From Solen grandis (taxonomy: Eukaryota; Mollusca; Bivalvia; Adapedonta; Solenidae): a stretch of 64,000 nt of DNA. Under the pieces are notes generated by a model. It made no database searches. It was not told the origin of the DNA and saw only the letters and a program-made list of their open reading frames with translations. The stretch spans positions 60,239,746 to 60,303,745 of the forward strand of contig CM037783.1 of assembly GCA_021229015.1 (NCBI GenBank), given 5' to 3'. The stretch's first letter is position 1, and the number at the start of each line of letters is the position of its first letter. Of this stretch, positions 21,328 to 33,023 are shown piece by piece. The translations under genes and the position numbers were made by a program.

Positions 21328-21455
21328 TGTTGCAGTAGCTTTTCGTGACTTTGTATTTTGCTTTTTGTCGCGTAGGAGAATTTGACATCTCGCGATACCG
21401 TATTTTCCTACGCTGCTTGTAGCAAAATACAAAGTCACAAAAAGCTACTGCAACA
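21328..21455. mobile_element. MITE with TGTTGCAGTAGC inverted ends, copy 1
   Basis: Inverted repeats of about 34 bp, starting TGTTGCAGTAGCTTTTCGTG and running through CTTTGTATTTTGC on both arms. A centre of about 60 bp separates them, and TA lies at each side (21326-21327 and 21456-21457) as the presumed target duplication. A sister copy lies at 53410-53545. It has no coding capacity. A TA target suggests mobilisation by a Tc1/mariner- or ISL2EU-type transposase. Confidence 0.85.
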
Positions 21456-21592
21456 TAATATTTCCTAATTTCCTATGTAAAGTAGAGTTACTATATGGTT
21501 TTATCAATTTATGTAATTTGCGTTTGATATGATGAGATAATCGTTGATGAATTCATCAGTATAAATCATTTACGACAACAACAATGTTCAGC

Positions 21593-21652
<60 letters not shown>

Positions 21653-21665
21653 TTATTTATTTATA
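21593..21665. repeat. (AT)n then (TTTA)n microsatellite
   Basis: More than 25 AT units followed by TTTA units. Confidence 0.95.
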
Positions 21666-21877
21666 TAATTTTCAGCCACGAAAAATTCGTAGCCCATTTA
21701 TTTTCCCGTCAGAGGTGTCATCCGCCATACTACCTTACAAGTTTTCCAAGTGTATGAAAATATTTATAGAAAAGACCCATTAAACTAGTGAAATACAGTG
21801 TTTGCCACCTGAAGTTTTACAGACTTGCAAAAATATATTGAAATTTTTTAGACAAATTTTAACTTTCTAATGAAATG

Positions 21878-21880
<3 letters not shown>

Positions 21881-21975
<95 letters not shown>
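21881..21975. repeat. (AT)n then (TTTA)n microsatellite, second
   Basis: Same compound type as at 21593, about 290 bp downstream, which suggests a shared origin. Confidence 0.95.
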
Positions 21976-21976
<1 letters not shown>

Positions 21977-22093
21977 ACCGAAGAACGAGTTGGTAGATTT
22001 CTCAATACAGTGCATACTGTAGTGCTGAAACACTTTGATATTCAGATGAATTGGAATCGGATAACTAAATCAAATATGGTTTAACTGCTTTAC

Positions 22094-22179
22094 CCTTCAG
22101 TAGCTGTGAATTTCATATTGAAATCTTCCTCCACAAGAACTCTGTGGATGGTGTCAATGTCGTCTTTGAGATGCACCGT
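22094..22179 (-). CDS. Coding exon a of an unidentified gene
   Basis: Minus-strand exon of 86 bp between acceptor TAATTTACAG|ACG and donor GAAGG|GTAAAG. It encodes TVHLKDDIDTIHRVL followed by VEEDFNMKFTATE and carries GG forward (phase 2), which exon b completes as glycine. Entry is phase 0, so upstream exons exist. The stretch is unusually charged and GC-rich for this neighbourhood. I do not recognise the family. It could belong to the lipid transfer protein gene upstream on the same strand, but nothing ties them together. Confidence 0.7.
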
Positions 22180-22682
22180 CTGTAAATTATAGCAAATTAT
22201 GTCATAATTTTTGTGGAATAATTATATTTTGTTTACGATAAATTTCGTTTGATCCAAAGGCAATTTAGGGGATATTCGTATTTCAGAAAACGCGAAGTCT
22301 ATCAAATGAACAATGATTTTCCTGAATAAACCCACGAAAACCACGGAATAAATGATAAAAATATTCTACGAAAATTAATGTTTTACAGTTTCAGCCGTAT
22401 CCCATAGATTTTACAACAATCTATCTTCTTCATGAAAAAAGTAATCAGTACCGAATGAATAGGTATCTTCATTTGATGAAACTGCGCCAAAAGGTTTAGT
22501 GACAATGGTGAGGCGTTTCTAACAGATACTATATCACGGTGCGCAGAGAGCATACGATCCACGATCTGCGATTTACGTTATGCGATAAACGATACACGGT
22601 CAGCACGGGTTACATGACATTTTTATACCTGCAAGCTTGATTTGACTACAAGTTCAAAAGTATGCAAAAACTCCATGCTGTT

Positions 22683-22893
22683 AACAATATTTATCGCCAT
22701 CTATAACTGGTTAACCGTGTGTCCAACAATATTTATCGCCATCTATAACTGGTTAACCGTGTGTCCAACAATATTTATCGCCATCTATAACTGGTTAACC
22801 GTGTGTCCAACAATATTTATCGCCATCTATAACTGGTTAACCGTGTGTCCAACAATATTTATCGCCATCTATAGCTGGTTAACCGTGTGTCCA
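22683..22893 (+). repeat. 42-bp minisatellite, five copies
   Basis: Five head-to-tail copies of a 42-bp unit starting AACAATATTTATCGCCATCT. The copies are identical apart from one visible A/G change in the last. Because 42 is a multiple of three, the array stays open and creates a frame (22642-23034) repeating TIFIAIYNWLTVCP. There is no upstream gene evidence, so I treat the frame as a by-product. Confidence 0.95.
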
Positions 22894-23049
22894 TCTGATA
22901 TAAACATAGAGAGCGACAGGAAATTGGGACAAACTAAATTGATATTTAAGGTATTAAGAAAGTATTTAACGAGGGAGAGAGAGAAAGAAAGAGAGAGTAT
23001 CTTTTTCTCATTAACAAAACTTCTTAAGCTTTGATCTTTTTATTGTCTT

Positions 23050-23440
23050 TTCAATGTAAATTAAATGACTGTCAAAATTACTAATTGAATATGTGTATTA
23101 ATTAATTCATGAACTTCAATCAGGAACTCGGATAATCAGCTGCTGTTTAAAAAAGAACAAAAAATATTTCTTTGTTTAGAATTTTCTTCGCCTGTAAACG
23201 TTTTTCTTTTTTCTGATTTGCATGCATGTCAAACAATCCAAACAGCTGTGATAAATTATAATTATTTGGACAGCCTAAATCATATTGGATAATCAATATT
23301 CAATGTTTATGGTTTAAATTTCGTGGGTGGGATTTTGTCCTGTCCCCTTTATTGGACAGGTACTTAAAAAATTTTGAACTTCATTCCGTGCAGGAAATCT
23401 TTAAATCAATAATGCAATCTTACGGACATCGTCTAGCGCT
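23050..23440. other. No recognisable feature
   Basis: AT-rich sequence following the minisatellite. Confidence 0.5.
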
Positions 23441-23444
23441 CGTG

Positions 23445-23603
23445 CTAATCTATGTGCCGGAAGGCCATCTCGTTCGAAGAGAAGTAATTAGTGAAGAGGT
23501 TGCCGAATCTGTGGTAGTTTATATATAGTTCCTGACTTATAGCAGGTATACGTGCCCATTGCCATACGCCGTCATGATTGTAGTCAAGCGTAAAGTTTTG
23601 CAT
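23445..23603 (-). CDS. Small unidentified open frame
   Basis: 52 codons from ATG, with LDYNHDGVWQWARIPAISQE followed by LYINYHRFGNLFTNYFSSNE. Three tryptophan/arginine-containing words and the sense stretch upstream of the ATG (QSSNLNFISNF) make it look more protein-like than its surroundings. About 20 bases past the stop is a GTAAGA donor-like site (23423). It may be a piece of an old repeat-encoded protein, or non-coding. No homolog is recognised. Confidence 0.25.
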   Translation of the reverse strand: MQNFTLDYNHDGVWQWARIPAISQELYINYHRFGNLFTNYFSSNEMAFRHID

Positions 23604-23660
23604 AAAGTTTGATATAAAATTTAAATTGCTAGATTGACATCTATTCAGGGGTGAAGTATT

Positions 23661-24284
23661 CGTTTCTATGTCGTGTGTGGCGATTAACCTCCAATCTATT
23701 TTTCTCCGAAGAAGATAGCAGAAAATCTAATTAATCTGCAAACAACTTCTAAAGTGGTCCCATGCTTTCAACTATAAGTACAAATTATTTGTTCCTATAA
23801 AAGAACTGTTGCTATATTTTACTCACTGTTTTAACAATCAAAATATTTTATTTGTTTTATCAATCATAAGAATACTCTAAGACTTACTCGTATGTTATAT
23901 TTTTTAAAACCTTTTTTATTTAAAAACAAAAAAAAAGACCTTTTATATTAATATATCATAACGGATTCGGTATGGAAATATACTGATATATAGAATGTCT
24001 TCCTCTTCGGAATATAATATTTTATGATGAAATTTATTTTAAAATATAATTAATATGATAAAGTGCATAAAATAAATAAATAATATGAATCAAATTAATT
24101 AATGGCAGAAATTTTTTATATTGATGAAATATACTCTAAAACGCGTAGAGGGCAGTGCTTATAGTTAGACGGTATTAATAAAGTCGGTACAGTTTATATT
24201 ACGTAAGTGCCTTATAGTGTATGTATGTATATACACATTGTTATTCTAAGTTGTAATTTAATGTATAATATTAATTAGGTTTTA
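23661..24284. other. No recognisable feature
   Basis: Very AT-rich, no gene or repeat identified. Confidence 0.55.
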
Positions 24285-24617
24285 AGTAAAGTAAGTAAAG
24301 TAAATGCATTTTACAGTCTAAGTTTCATGCCTTGGGCACGTTCACCGACTTTACAGCTTTTACCCCTGGTCATCGGGCTACTTGTATCTATCTATCGATC
24401 TCCCTGGGGAGTCTTTCACTCCGCTTATGGCAGCCCACACCATGGCGCCACGGAATTATACAGCCCTCTCAGGTACCCATTTACACCTGGGTGAAGTGAA
24501 ACAATGCGGGATAAATTTCTTGTTCAAGGAAATTGGCAGTGTCCTTGGCAGGACTCGAACCCGGGACCCCTCGATCCCGAAGCGCGTGTCCTACCACTGG
24601 ACCACTGCTCCCCACAG
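24285..24617 (-). mobile_element. tRNA-derived SINE with (TTTAC)n tail
   Basis: The minus strand begins GGGGAGCAGTGGTCCAGTGG with a good A-box and has a B-box CCCGGGTTCGAGTCCTG. A body of about 240 bp follows (CACCCAGGTGTAAATGGGTA, GGCGCCATGGTGTGGGCTGC), ending in ACTTTACTTAC-type short repeats. Length, promoter boxes and tail fit a complete SINE. It would be transcribed by RNA polymerase III and copied by a LINE. Confidence 0.85.
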
Positions 24618-24619
24618 TA

Positions 24620-25440
24620 AGCTACCGAGTGACACTACATAACACCCTGGTTCTTTCTGTGTTCTCACAATAGGCCTGCGACCACTTTTCATGTTTTCTC
24701 TCATGTTAGTACCGGTAGTAACATTCATGTTGTGTAACGTTGATTGTCCCTTCCTCGCCTTTGGTGGGGTGAGTGACGGAATACCGGTACCGGCGATACA
24801 TAAAGGTGACATATCCGGTCAAAATAAAAACATGCTGTGCCCGCTGATAATAAAGTATGGCACGCGTCAGTGTTATGAAATACAATTACGTTGGTTAAAT
24901 ATACACATTCATGCATAAATGTACAGAGACATGAGAAAAAAGATCAAAGATATATTTCAAGCGAACTATACATGTAACATCATGGAAAATAATAGATGTT
25001 TTCCCATTTAACTTTTATCATGTGGTGAACTTGTGTTTTCACGGATAAGGAGAGATCGGTAATTTGACGTTAAAAACATGCCTCTATTCTCAAAGGCAGT
25101 ATGTTAATTTTCTATTGTATTTTCCGGAAAAAAAATAAACATTGGAAAAGACAGCGATGGATAGAAGGGAGTCCGGGTGCGATACCCTAGCTCATTTCGC
25201 GAAAAGACTCATTTGTTCTTTTACGTGTCCTGGGAATAGCACCGACCGATACACGGGAAACAACTTCCTGGGTAGACCCGGTACTGAGTTCTCCGAGTTC
25301 CCATAGCAACCCCAATATGCCGAGTGCAAGACAAGGACGAATCTGGTACAAATTTTGAAAGTCTTTGGTTTGACGCGATCACCGGAGGAATGTGCTCCGG
25401 TTGGTATTCGAATCCAAACCCCCCTACATTATATTGCTTA
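24620..25440. other. No gene; possible old repeat
   Basis: A CCGGAG-loop-CTCCGG hairpin with flanking tRNA-B-box-like GGTATTCGAATCC occurs at 25383-25416, but no A-box precedes it. Other short frames are not supported. Confidence 0.4.
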
Positions 25441-25446
25441 TTCCAA

Positions 25447-25589
25447 CTGATGAGAGAGAGGGGGGAGAGAGAGAGAGAGAGAGAGTATAATTATAAGAAG
25501 AAAATATGTCCTGTGCCAATTATGACTTGTTAATTTTAATGCTTGCATCTGTGGAGAGAGAAGCGAGAGAGAGAGAGAGAAGGGGTGGG

Positions 25590-25625
<36 letters not shown>
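25447..25625. repeat. (GA)n and (TG)n microsatellites
   Basis: (GA)n at about 25447-25484 and 25563-25580, then (TG)n at about 25593-25625. Confidence 0.95.
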
Positions 25626-25626
<1 letters not shown>

Positions 25627-26174
25627 GTAAATAAAGTAGGAAATAACAAGAAATGTCTTTAAAAAAGATATTCGGTGTAGGATGAAAGAAAAACGAGATT
25701 TCCAGTCTTCTAGAACATTCCGAGGAAAAGCGCGCGAAAGACCGACGCACAACAAATTTAGTACGCTCTAGAAATAGTTCAGTATTTTTTCTATGAAATA
25801 TACTTATTTATAGACGGTAATACAAAAAATTATATCTGTAAATAGGCTTGTTTGATATTTGTTCATATCATTACTGCATATGACAATTATGATATAAAAG
25901 CGTTATTAGTTGTTTTGGTTTTGGCGAATTAATTTTCAATGAGAGCATCTCGGCAGGCTGGAAGAATTCAATATACATAGGTTTTTTTTGTTGTTTTAAA
26001 TCATTTTCACAAAGTAGCATTCCTCAATTGATGGAAAAGGATTGTATTTAACTTACTGAAATCACTTTCATGTTTACATCAAAAAGAAAAGTAATAACAC
26101 CAAGCTGAATGATATTACAAGCTGCACCCCTTATTTACAGTAATTTTATAGTCCATAACGATGCGTTAACCAAT
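25626..26174. other. No recognisable feature
   Basis: AT-rich sequence before the dispersed repeat copy. Confidence 0.5.
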
Positions 26175-26281
26175 AACAGGAGTCCTTTTATTCAGCTTAG
26201 AATTATTTACCGCTGTTAGCGTACATTTGATTGGTTTAAGATGCGAGTTGAAATCGAAATTATACAGCTACGCCGAAAAAA
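26175..26281 (+). repeat. Dispersed repeat, second copy
   Basis: Matches window bases 1-107 with one visible mismatch. See that entry. Confidence 0.9.
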
Positions 26282-26820
26282 GGACGTTAGAAATACAATG
26301 TAGGTATATGCGTAAGTTACGATTATTTTTCGGCCGTTAGGCCGTTTATTTTCACCCTGACTTCCTGTGAAACACACAGTAATGAAGCGAAATAAAATTA
26401 GCCTTCCATGGTTATATACTTTGCTAAATTCCCATTGGTCATTGTAAAATTAGTCAAAAGAAAAGAAAGGAGTTGCGGAAACTAGTTCTCTGTATGTTTT
26501 AAAAGTTGAAGTTTTCTTCCCCTGCGAACGATTTGTCCCGAATAGTCAGACATTGCTCCTTTTTAAGGTAAACTGAAAGAGTAGAACGCTAAAAAATAGG
26601 AAACACATAGATTTCGGAATTGATTTTTCGACCCTGACAGAAAGCCACGTAGGCCACGTAGGCCACTACACATGTATATACCGGTACATAAAAAGTAAAA
26701 GAATGTCATTATAACTTAACAAATACGATTATACTACATAATATATTTTAAGATACATAATTAATACACATTCGCAAAATGTTGAATTTAGAGACACGAA
26801 GAAGAACTGTAGACAAAGAA

Positions 26821-27366
26821 GATTAAAGAGAATCATACTAGAAACAAATTGATGAAATAAAAGATGGGGTTCTCCATTCTATATTTTTCTTCAGCCCCTG
26901 AAAGTAAGTTGATTACTCTTTTGTCAATTTTAACTCATTGACAATATAATGAGCTAGCAACACATCATTAAATTTCAACTCGATGATTGGTACTATATTC
27001 CGTCACTGTGTAAAAGTTTTATAAATTCTATTTATACAGATTTTATACCTTAGTCGCATACGCGAACATATAGAATATATTTATTTCTTCCCAAGAAAAG
27101 GCAGTATGTATATTTGCTGAAACATAGTTAAAAATCTATTGTATAGAATTGTTTTAAATTTTGCACAATGGCTGGTAATGAAAACAAGAAACAATAATTT
27201 GAAATAAAATAACGTATCTATATGCTTGATTTTGAGTTAGCTGCCAATGAAAATGACAGCAAAGAGAAAAATAAATCTTACATTCAGAGGAAGATTACTC
27301 AAAGAGTAGAATGGAGACCCCCATATTTTCCCCATAAATTTGTTTCTAGCGTGATTCTCTATAATC
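26821..27366. mobile_element. MITE-like element with about 60-bp inverted repeats
   Basis: 26821-26880 and 27309-27366 are inverted copies. Both arms read GATTA(A/T)AGAGAATCA and CTAGAAACAAATT, and both end in CTCCATTCT-type sequence. The 430-bp centre has no transposase frame. The arms are about 85 percent alike by eye. Target duplication is not clear. Confidence 0.7.
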
Positions 27367-27399
27367 ATGCAAAGTTTTAAAAATTATCTTGGCTAGTTT

Positions 27400-27880
27400 T
27401 AATTTTCCTTCTTTGTCTTTCTAGTAAAAAACATGTTATTGGAGCGTATGCCTTTAAACGGTGTAGATACCTTCACAGGATCAGTACATACTTTATCGAC
27501 ATTTGTATTTTATACCGGGTGCATATCAAACAGTGGCTGTTTATCTTTTAGTTTTGTGATCCACTTAAATTCTAAAGAAGCTTTTGATTCCATGGTCTAC
27601 ATCTCTATGTTTTTGAAAAAACGTCAACTAAGCGATCTGTCAATACTTAAGTCATATATCAAATATGGTTTATTTCTATTTGTCATGATTTATCCAAAGG
27701 CCTAAATCAACAGATTCGATACTCAAATAAGCGTGTGATAGAAATCGTGTCTACTCTCGGCGCGACCGCGATTTGTGAGAAAAAGCCGGTGCGCTTGTAC
27801 TTTCGAACAAGTTAAGTAACTCCTGCATGAAGTTGTGTAAACTGATCGACAACTTTGTGGCTATTTTTATCCATTAAGAT
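27400..27880. other. No supported gene
   Basis: A 90-codon open frame (27433-27705) has the RT-like word HLNSKEAFDSM but none of the surrounding motifs. I do not accept it. Confidence 0.4.
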
Positions 27881-27886
27881 GTGTAT

Positions 27887-27965
27887 GCGACCGTTTGCTC
27901 AGTCGGTAGAGCATTCGCTATCTAAGCTAAAGGCCCCCAGTTCGATTCCCGGTCAGGCTGCACCC
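27887..27965 (+). repeat. tRNA-like SINE head or tRNA pseudogene
   Basis: A-box TTGCTCAGTCGGTAGAGC and B-box AGTTCGATTCC are present with a paired D-arm (GCTC/GAGC). The acceptor stem has two mismatches, the T-arm two, and the anticodon stem one. It is thus not a functional tRNA. A short tail toward AATAAAATTTC follows. Confidence 0.6.
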
Positions 27966-28139
27966 TGTGACATTTATATTAAATAGATTCCCGAATGCAT
28001 CATTGTATTCCCTAAAGACGAATAAAATTTCTTTTTATCGTTGTTTTGCTATCGCTTTACACTGAACTCTCGTTCTGGTGCGCACCTCCGGGAATTTCGC
28101 CGAGTAGCTCTTGGTTTAGGTATTTAAAATCGTACTTAC

Positions 28140-28560
28140 TGTAGCCAGGGCTCTCCTTAGTCTTTGAAACCCAAGAGTCATTGACTCTTGGAGTTAAATT
28201 TCCAAGAGACAAAAACAAATTTTAAGAGTCAAATGAAATGTGCAATATTTCGCTTGGATCGTAGTATGCTACAAATCTACATGTAGTGATACACATATTT
28301 AGATTAACAAAGATTGTATATGGTGTATAATACTTGTTTATTGTATGTACATATTTGCAAGAAGTGTTCTGATTAAAAGAAATCCAAAACAAAACAAAAT
28401 GAAAATTAAGTTTATTTCTACAATTTTGCATACAAAACACAAGAATAAATATCCGGACAACGGTGTATGCTGATGATTTATCCCCTAGGAAGGTAGCTCC
28501 CTTTCTCCTGCTGAATGGTGATAGAGTTCATTCTGGGCCATCTATGACAGGTAACTGGTT
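28140..28560. other. Possible old dispersed repeat
   Basis: Contains the near-perfect palindrome CCAAGAGTCATTGACTCTTGG (28173-28193 approx.) and a GC-richer block at 28485-28590. No coding frame is supported. Confidence 0.35.
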
Positions 28561-28589
28561 ATTCATCACAATGAAACACAACCTCCTGA

Positions 28590-31448
28590 AAATAGTCATA
28601 AAAAAATGAAAATAAGTATTATATTCTGTTCCATTCCTAAGAAACTGCATTTTTATCATGGAACAGTCAAAAGTCATCATAATGTACTGTTGTGTAAATT
28701 TTACATGTGATAATTTAATTTGTACATTCTAGAATTTCTATATTTTATCAAAAAGAATAATTCCCTTAATGTGGAAAGAAAATGACAGCTGCAATATTCT
28801 TTTTGATATTAGAGCAACCTTTTTATTTAAAGTAGAAAACAATTAAAAAATGACATTTGTTAATTAAAAAAAATGGATGTAATCAATATCATAACATTCA
28901 TTATTACATAGATGAACTATCCAAGGATATTTATTAAAACTTAATTGCCCAAATCAGCTATGGAAAAACAAAAGTGTTTTACTTACTAACCTTCTTTTTT
29001 AACCTTGTTTTATTCTGTATGGGTCGATCTACTTTCGGTTTTGGTCCCACATCATTAAGTTGACAGACTAATCATACCTACTTATTACAATCATCACATC
29101 TTCTATATAAACCAGCATGGTTAAATTACTGTCATTAAACTATTTGTTGTTATCAAGCAATAAAACTTTCAGCTGATTCTGATCGGCAATTTACCTGAGT
29201 AACAGCCATAGGAGAAGTAAAAACATTTAGCCGTGGTGCCTCGCCTGTAATGTTTTTACACATCGTAAAAACGGGATTCAGCAACCCCGTGCAGTACCTG
29301 TACAGTACAGTACTGTAGTTGAGGGTTCATGAAGATTGCCGACGCAATACGTGAATTTATAATTACGTTGGTTACACAATCGGCGATTTTGATAGCGAGT
29401 CAATGGGGGGTCAGTTGCACTCACTGATCACGTAATCTGTTAGAGGCGGTACTTTTATGACCGACTGATCTGGTGGTATTGACGCACCAGCTGCTACAGT
29501 AGCTATCGCTAACGCACGGAGTAGTTATCGCGTTCGCATGCGGATGCGATGGTTATCGCATGCGATACAAAATAATTCTTTCATGTCCCTTTTATGCTTC
29601 CATAAGCTACGTTTTTATATGTAATGGTTATGTCATTATATTGCATAAAGAGTAGTCTTTCGTTGCACGTACCTTGACATATCTGGAAGAGCCTGTGGGG
29701 ATCGGGTGTTTAAACTCATGTCGGGTCTTCTTGAACTCCTTACCCTCAGTCGTATGTCTCGCTATATACTCGGCTTTGTGGACACCTATACACAGATAGT
29801 AGTAGTAATAGCAGTATATAGTAGTAGTAGTAACGATGGTAGAAATAGTTGCATTGGAATTATTATCTTTATATTACATGTAAAATCACCATAATTATCA
29901 TCGTTTATATTATTTAAGATACATATATTACATTTCGTTTGAAGTTATGATTTTAACATAAATTCGAGGTTTCCAAATAATTGTTTATATTTCCGAAATT
30001 GAGGCCGGCTGTTTCAAGTAGGTTTTGACACTTCCTTATTTATTACTGTATGTTTCCTAATTAATACTCACGACGTTCCGAGCCTTTCCGACTATATTAG
30101 GTAATATCCGTGTGTACGCTTAAATTATAAATTCGGCGTTTTTTGTTTTGTTTTTGTTGTTGTTGTTTCTTATTTAATATTCGTCATGTTTAAATTTTTC
30201 GACTTTACTGGTAAAGTAAAGGTTGCACGCTATATTTTCATAGTGTTTCATCATACTCAATGTACAACTTTCTCTCAAGAACTGATTGGGATAAATGTCC
30301 GAATACTATTTTAAATATTCATGAGTACAAAAATATCTCAGCTAATATTCCCATGGGTAAGAGCTTTAAAGCAGAAAAATAATAAAGGGTGTCCGAAGTT
30401 GTTTATAACAATATATCAGCACTTATCATTTTGTCCACGTCTTACAAAGAAATTATGCAGCTTATCTTCCCCGGGATAAACCTTTATTTCTTCATTTGTT
30501 TTCGTCAGAGAGAAAAGAGATCCAGACCACTACGTGTGTATGATAAGTGTTTGTTTTTGTCTTATCCCAGGATCTTTCGAGATACTTTAAGAATGTTTTT
30601 ATACACATGTATATCATATAAAAATATCAATTTTCTCTGTAGTCGTTTAATTGTGTCAATAACAGACACGTGAATGACGCTGATTCCTGGTTCTGTAGAC
30701 CTGTCGAAACCGGCACTATGAAAAAAAATGTTCTTGTGTGATTTACAAGTTTAATTGTTTAATTTTCAATTTATGACTGTCAACACGCACCCCATTTTAG
30801 TTATTTTTATGGGGAAAAAAACACGAATCACGAGCATGCCATGACGAAAACTGTTCCACCGAAAGTGCAAGATCACTAATAACTTTTATTGCATAATAAG
30901 GTCTGAATAAATGCTTGTTTACATAGTCACAAAATGACCATTTATAAAACGGAAGTTTACCGTTAAACAGTATTTATATAAAGGACAGTTATTACGGTGA
31001 CCTATATTATCACCACACTTATCCGTATAGCCCTGTTTTGCCTTTTCACTAAATATACAAACCATGTTTAGATGGATGTTCATTTCGACATTAATGACTT
31101 GCGGCCACATCCGCATGCATATATATCCATTTGGATATATGATTCCCTTTCTCGTAACATTTCGGACATATTGCATTAGGCAGATAGCTGAGATTATTCG
31201 TTTGTACGTCATATGCGGATTTCAAAAAAGTAAACATAGACTGTGGGAAGGAAGATACAACCATTTAGAAATTGTGTGCTTGTTCCGGTACTCAGCTTTG
31301 CTTGTTAACAAAATGCACAAGTTAGAACAGGAAACCATTTATTATTATAAGCCCAGTTATATCTTGGCCTTCATAGATCGTTTTTTGATAATTAACACAT
31401 ACCTCTTTGAAAAAAAATCTGCATGTATTTTTTATATATAACATATGC
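28590..31448. other. No recognisable gene
   Basis: AT-rich stretch. It includes a TAGTAG-rich patch (29797-29835) and repeated GCGATGGTTATCGCATGC-like words at 29530-29570. Open frames at 29706, 30389, 30919 and 31064 lack protein-like composition or splice support. Confidence 0.45.
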
Positions 31449-32692
31449 GAGGGTCATCCGAAAATGAATGAGATTAAGTTTGTAAGCGCACGTGTTAATA
31501 AGCATTATGACGTTACGTCTTTTTTTTATGACGTCATATCAAATAACGCAATGGCGCGCTGACGCGAGAAGAAATTTATGCGTATATCAAGATAGAGAGT
31601 AGGCGCGGAAAGAAAGCGACTGAAATATTGAATGCACTCCAGGAGGTTGACCCGACATGTGCATTTTGATTTAGCACTATTTGTAGATGGGTGAAGGATT
31701 TCAATAATGGACGGCAAGAGTCTTACAAGAAACCCTCCTCCGGTGGGCCGGTGACAGTTACAGACGCCGATGACACCGAAATTGTTGCTCAACTTCTCAA
31801 CCCTGTTAGTGCGAGAAAATTGCGTATGAATCCGTTCATGTTATTCTGACGCAGAATTTAGGCATGAGAAAGATCGCCGCGCGGTGAGTGCCGCACGCAC
31901 TCTCAAAAACTGAAAAAGACAAACGTGTTCAAATTTGCACTGAATTGTTGAATAGATATTCAGAGAAAGGTGAAATGATGCTGAATAGAGTGGTTGCTAT
32001 CAACGAAACATGGATCCGGTCATTTGAGCCAGAATTGTAACGCCAAAGCTCTGAATGGCATACTCCAAACTCTCCAAGACCTGTGAAATATCCTGTAGTA
32101 TGAACTGTCCAAAGATATTTATGATATTCGCTAACGATATTTACGGCGTTTTGACAACACACAGAGTTCCACATGGGAGCACGGTTAATAAAGAGTACTA
32201 TGATTGGTATTTGACTAAAATTTTTCGACCAGCGATACACCGCAAACGGCCGGAACTTTTACATGTGACGCCATTAATTTTGCATGATAACGCCACGACG
32301 CACAAGTCCGGCGTTGTTAGGGACATGTTCGAGCGGTACCACTAGGAAGTTCTTAATCACCCGCCATATTCGCCAGCTTTAAGTCCCCATATTCGCCAGC
32401 TTTAAGTCCCCCCCCCCCCCCCCCCCGACTACGACCTGTTTCCAAAACTTAAAGAACCACTTCGAGGAATCCGATATGACGATTTGAATGAACTATATGT
32501 CGCCATGAACGCGGTCGTTAGAGACATCAACAAAGGTTGCCTAGCAACGACAGTTCGGGATCTGCCAAAAAGATGGGAGTCGACCATAGCATCCGCGGGA
32601 GATTATGTTGAGGGACTATGAAGAGATTTTGTGAGAAACACTTGTAGTTTTTACGCAATTAAGCAACTCTCATTCATTTCTGGATGGCCTTC
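31449..32692 (+). mobile_element. Mariner-family transposon copy, inactive
   Basis: About 1.24 kb with inverted ends of about 28 bp: GAGGGTCATCCGAAAATGAA on the left, and on the right the complement of GAAGGCCATCCAGAAATGAA. Length and ends are normal for a mariner. A 23-bp direct duplication (32364-32386 and 32387-32409) followed by about 20 C disrupts it. It sits just downstream of exon 4 of the lipid transfer protein gene, so probably within an intron. A clean TA duplication was not found at the ends. Confidence 0.85.
31550..32621 (+). pseudogene. Mariner transposase pseudogene
   Basis: The frame begins around LTREEIYAYIK, goes through the helix-turn-helix half (KKATEILNALQEVDPTCAF, TGA, then TICRWVKDFNNGRQ), then NETWIRSFEPEL and a TAA. 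It then reads MNCPKIFMIFANDIYGVLTT, VPHGSTVNKEYYDWYL, RPELLHVTPLILHDNATTHK, and after a TAG at 32343 NHPPYSPALSP. After the duplicated, C-rich break it ends DYDLFPKLKEPLRG...GDYVEGL. The second and third catalytic aspartates (HDNA and SPxDYD) fit the mariner D34D spacing. The first, normally DETW, is NETW. Stops, shifts and the lost aspartate make it non-functional. Confidence 0.85.
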
Positions 32693-32962
32693 TAATTGAC
32701 TTGAGCAAAATCAGTTGGTAGTTAAGCAACATATGCTTTGGTTAGACTGGCTAATAATAAACTGGACAAACCTTCTTTTTAAAAGGACGTTTTATTTCAC
32801 AAAATACTTATAAAGAGTTTTAAAGATAACACATATTTGACAGTTACTTCACCTTAATATATTGTAATCAGAAAAATGCATAAGAAATATTTTGAAATAG
32901 ATTTTGCTGAATTTTCCGCTTTCGCAACAAAAAGAATCTGGGATGAATAAAAGTGTTAAAAC

Positions 32963-33023
32963 CTTCGATTCCGCCTTCATCAACTCTGTATTTCCATGCA
33001 TCTCCATGAAGACTGTGATCAAT
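32963..33023 (-). CDS. Lipid transfer protein gene, exon 4 (3' end uncertain)
   Basis: Minus strand, after acceptor TTCTCTGTTGTAG. It encodes IDHSLHGDAWKYRVDEGGIE and continues in phase 0 from exon 3. The word YRVDEGGIEG resembles the Y-x-V-x-E-x-G-x-E-G block that follows the early beta-barrel strands in vitellogenin_N (LPD_N) proteins. I place a possible donor at 32962 (AAG|GTTTTA), which is weak. The frame also stays open to a TGA near 32870, so the exon could be longer. Confidence 0.55.

Noticed and set aside
27433..27705. Reverse transcriptase fragment
   Set aside because: A single KEAFDSM word without neighbouring RT motifs.
27887..27965. tRNA gene
   Set aside because: A- and B-boxes are present, but acceptor, anticodon and T stems have mismatches; best read as a SINE head or pseudogene.
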